Notes under the pieces: generated by a model | Told to the model about the DNA's origin: nothing | The model's database searches: none | The model's input: only the letters and a program-made list of their open reading frames with translations | Made by a program: the position numbers and the translations under genes | Source of the DNA: Frankia alni ACN14a | Lineage (GTDB): Bacteria > Actinomycetota > Actinomycetes > Frankiales > Frankiaceae | Direction: 5' to 3' | DNA: 64,000 nt | Assembly: GCF_000058485.1 (NCBI RefSeq) | Contig: NC_008278.1 | Location: forward strand, 1,358,962 to 1,422,961 | Shown here: in pieces, positions 63,928-64,000 of the stretch | How the letters are laid out: each line of letters begins with the position of its first letter | Numbering within the stretch: the first letter of the stretch is position 1

Positions 63928-64000
63928 CCCGGTTCCGGCCCGGTTCCGGCCAGAACAGGGCCAGATCGTGCCGAGGCCTGGGTGCGTCGACCGGTGGCAC

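Noticed and set aside
61592-64000. An 802-codon minus-strand frame reaching the right edge
   Set aside because: It is opposite the helix-hairpin-helix gene, which has a perfect ribosome site and recognisable domains. The apparent repeats in the antisense product mirror those of the real gene.

Overview
This window reads as a chromosome segment of a very high-GC actinobacterium, most likely Frankia or a close relative. The evidence is codon use (almost every third base is G or C), frequent GTG starts, start/stop overlaps of the GTGA and ATGA type, and actinobacterial families throughout (DUF3499, DUF5719, DUF6912, Rv3235-like, BldD, long-form HPF, SecA with a zinc tail). The genus call is inference; actinobacterial origin is secure. 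I see no tRNA, rRNA, CRISPR array, insertion sequence or phage gene.

Layout. (1) 1-11400: cell-envelope sugar block. A large membrane glycosyltransferase (cut by the left edge) and a DUF5719 secreted protein converge on a minus-strand pair (zincin-like protein, ManA). DUF3499, ManB, a Trm112-like protein and a sugar-isomerase SIS protein run on the plus strand. This matches the Mycobacterium tuberculosis Rv3255c-Rv3259 neighbourhood. (2) 11636-17537: six overlapping or nearly abutting genes form a stressosome/partner-switching cassette: RsbR, RsbS, RsbT, an ATPase-PP2C fusion, a hybrid histidine kinase and a receiver-PP2C phosphatase. (3) 17613-24044: class A penicillin-binding protein, MerR-type regulator, AhcY and an RDD membrane protein. 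(4) 24817-34085: an accessory block made of an orphan CitB/DcuR-type regulator with a damaged phospho-pocket, a stand-alone ketosynthase-like protein with an altered catalytic triad, and a 2281-residue fully reducing single-module PKS (KS-AT-DH-ER-KR-ACP), closed by a strong hairpin. It interrupts the common RDD/SpoIIM/DUF58/MoxR block. (5) 34202-45249: SpoIIM-like protein, a second accessory group of redox and hydrolase genes (PPOX, alpha/beta hydrolase, VOC, Old Yellow Enzyme, Ddn-like, DUF5990), then the minus-strand operon membrane protein-DUF4129-DUF4350-MoxR-DUF58. (6) 45702-52337: ComF, HPF, LuxR-type response regulator, GNAT, SecA. MtrA-MtrB-LpqB, which precede comF in Mycobacterium and Streptomyces, are absent from the slot. 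(7) 52432-63901: Rv3235-like and LysM genes, small HTH protein, SAF/CpaE-like pair, BldD with its c-di-GMP signature intact, patatin, DUF6912 and a membrane-anchored helix-hairpin-helix protein.

How it fits together. Much of the window is housekeeping for growth and envelope: mannose activation, peptidoglycan synthesis, the methyl cycle, protein export and ribosome hibernation. Over this lie two regulatory layers, the stressosome cassette and BldD. The PKS block is the main accessory metabolism and the best candidate for undescribed chemistry. Strong inverted repeats at about 34149, 47700, 52364 and 55532 delimit transcription units.
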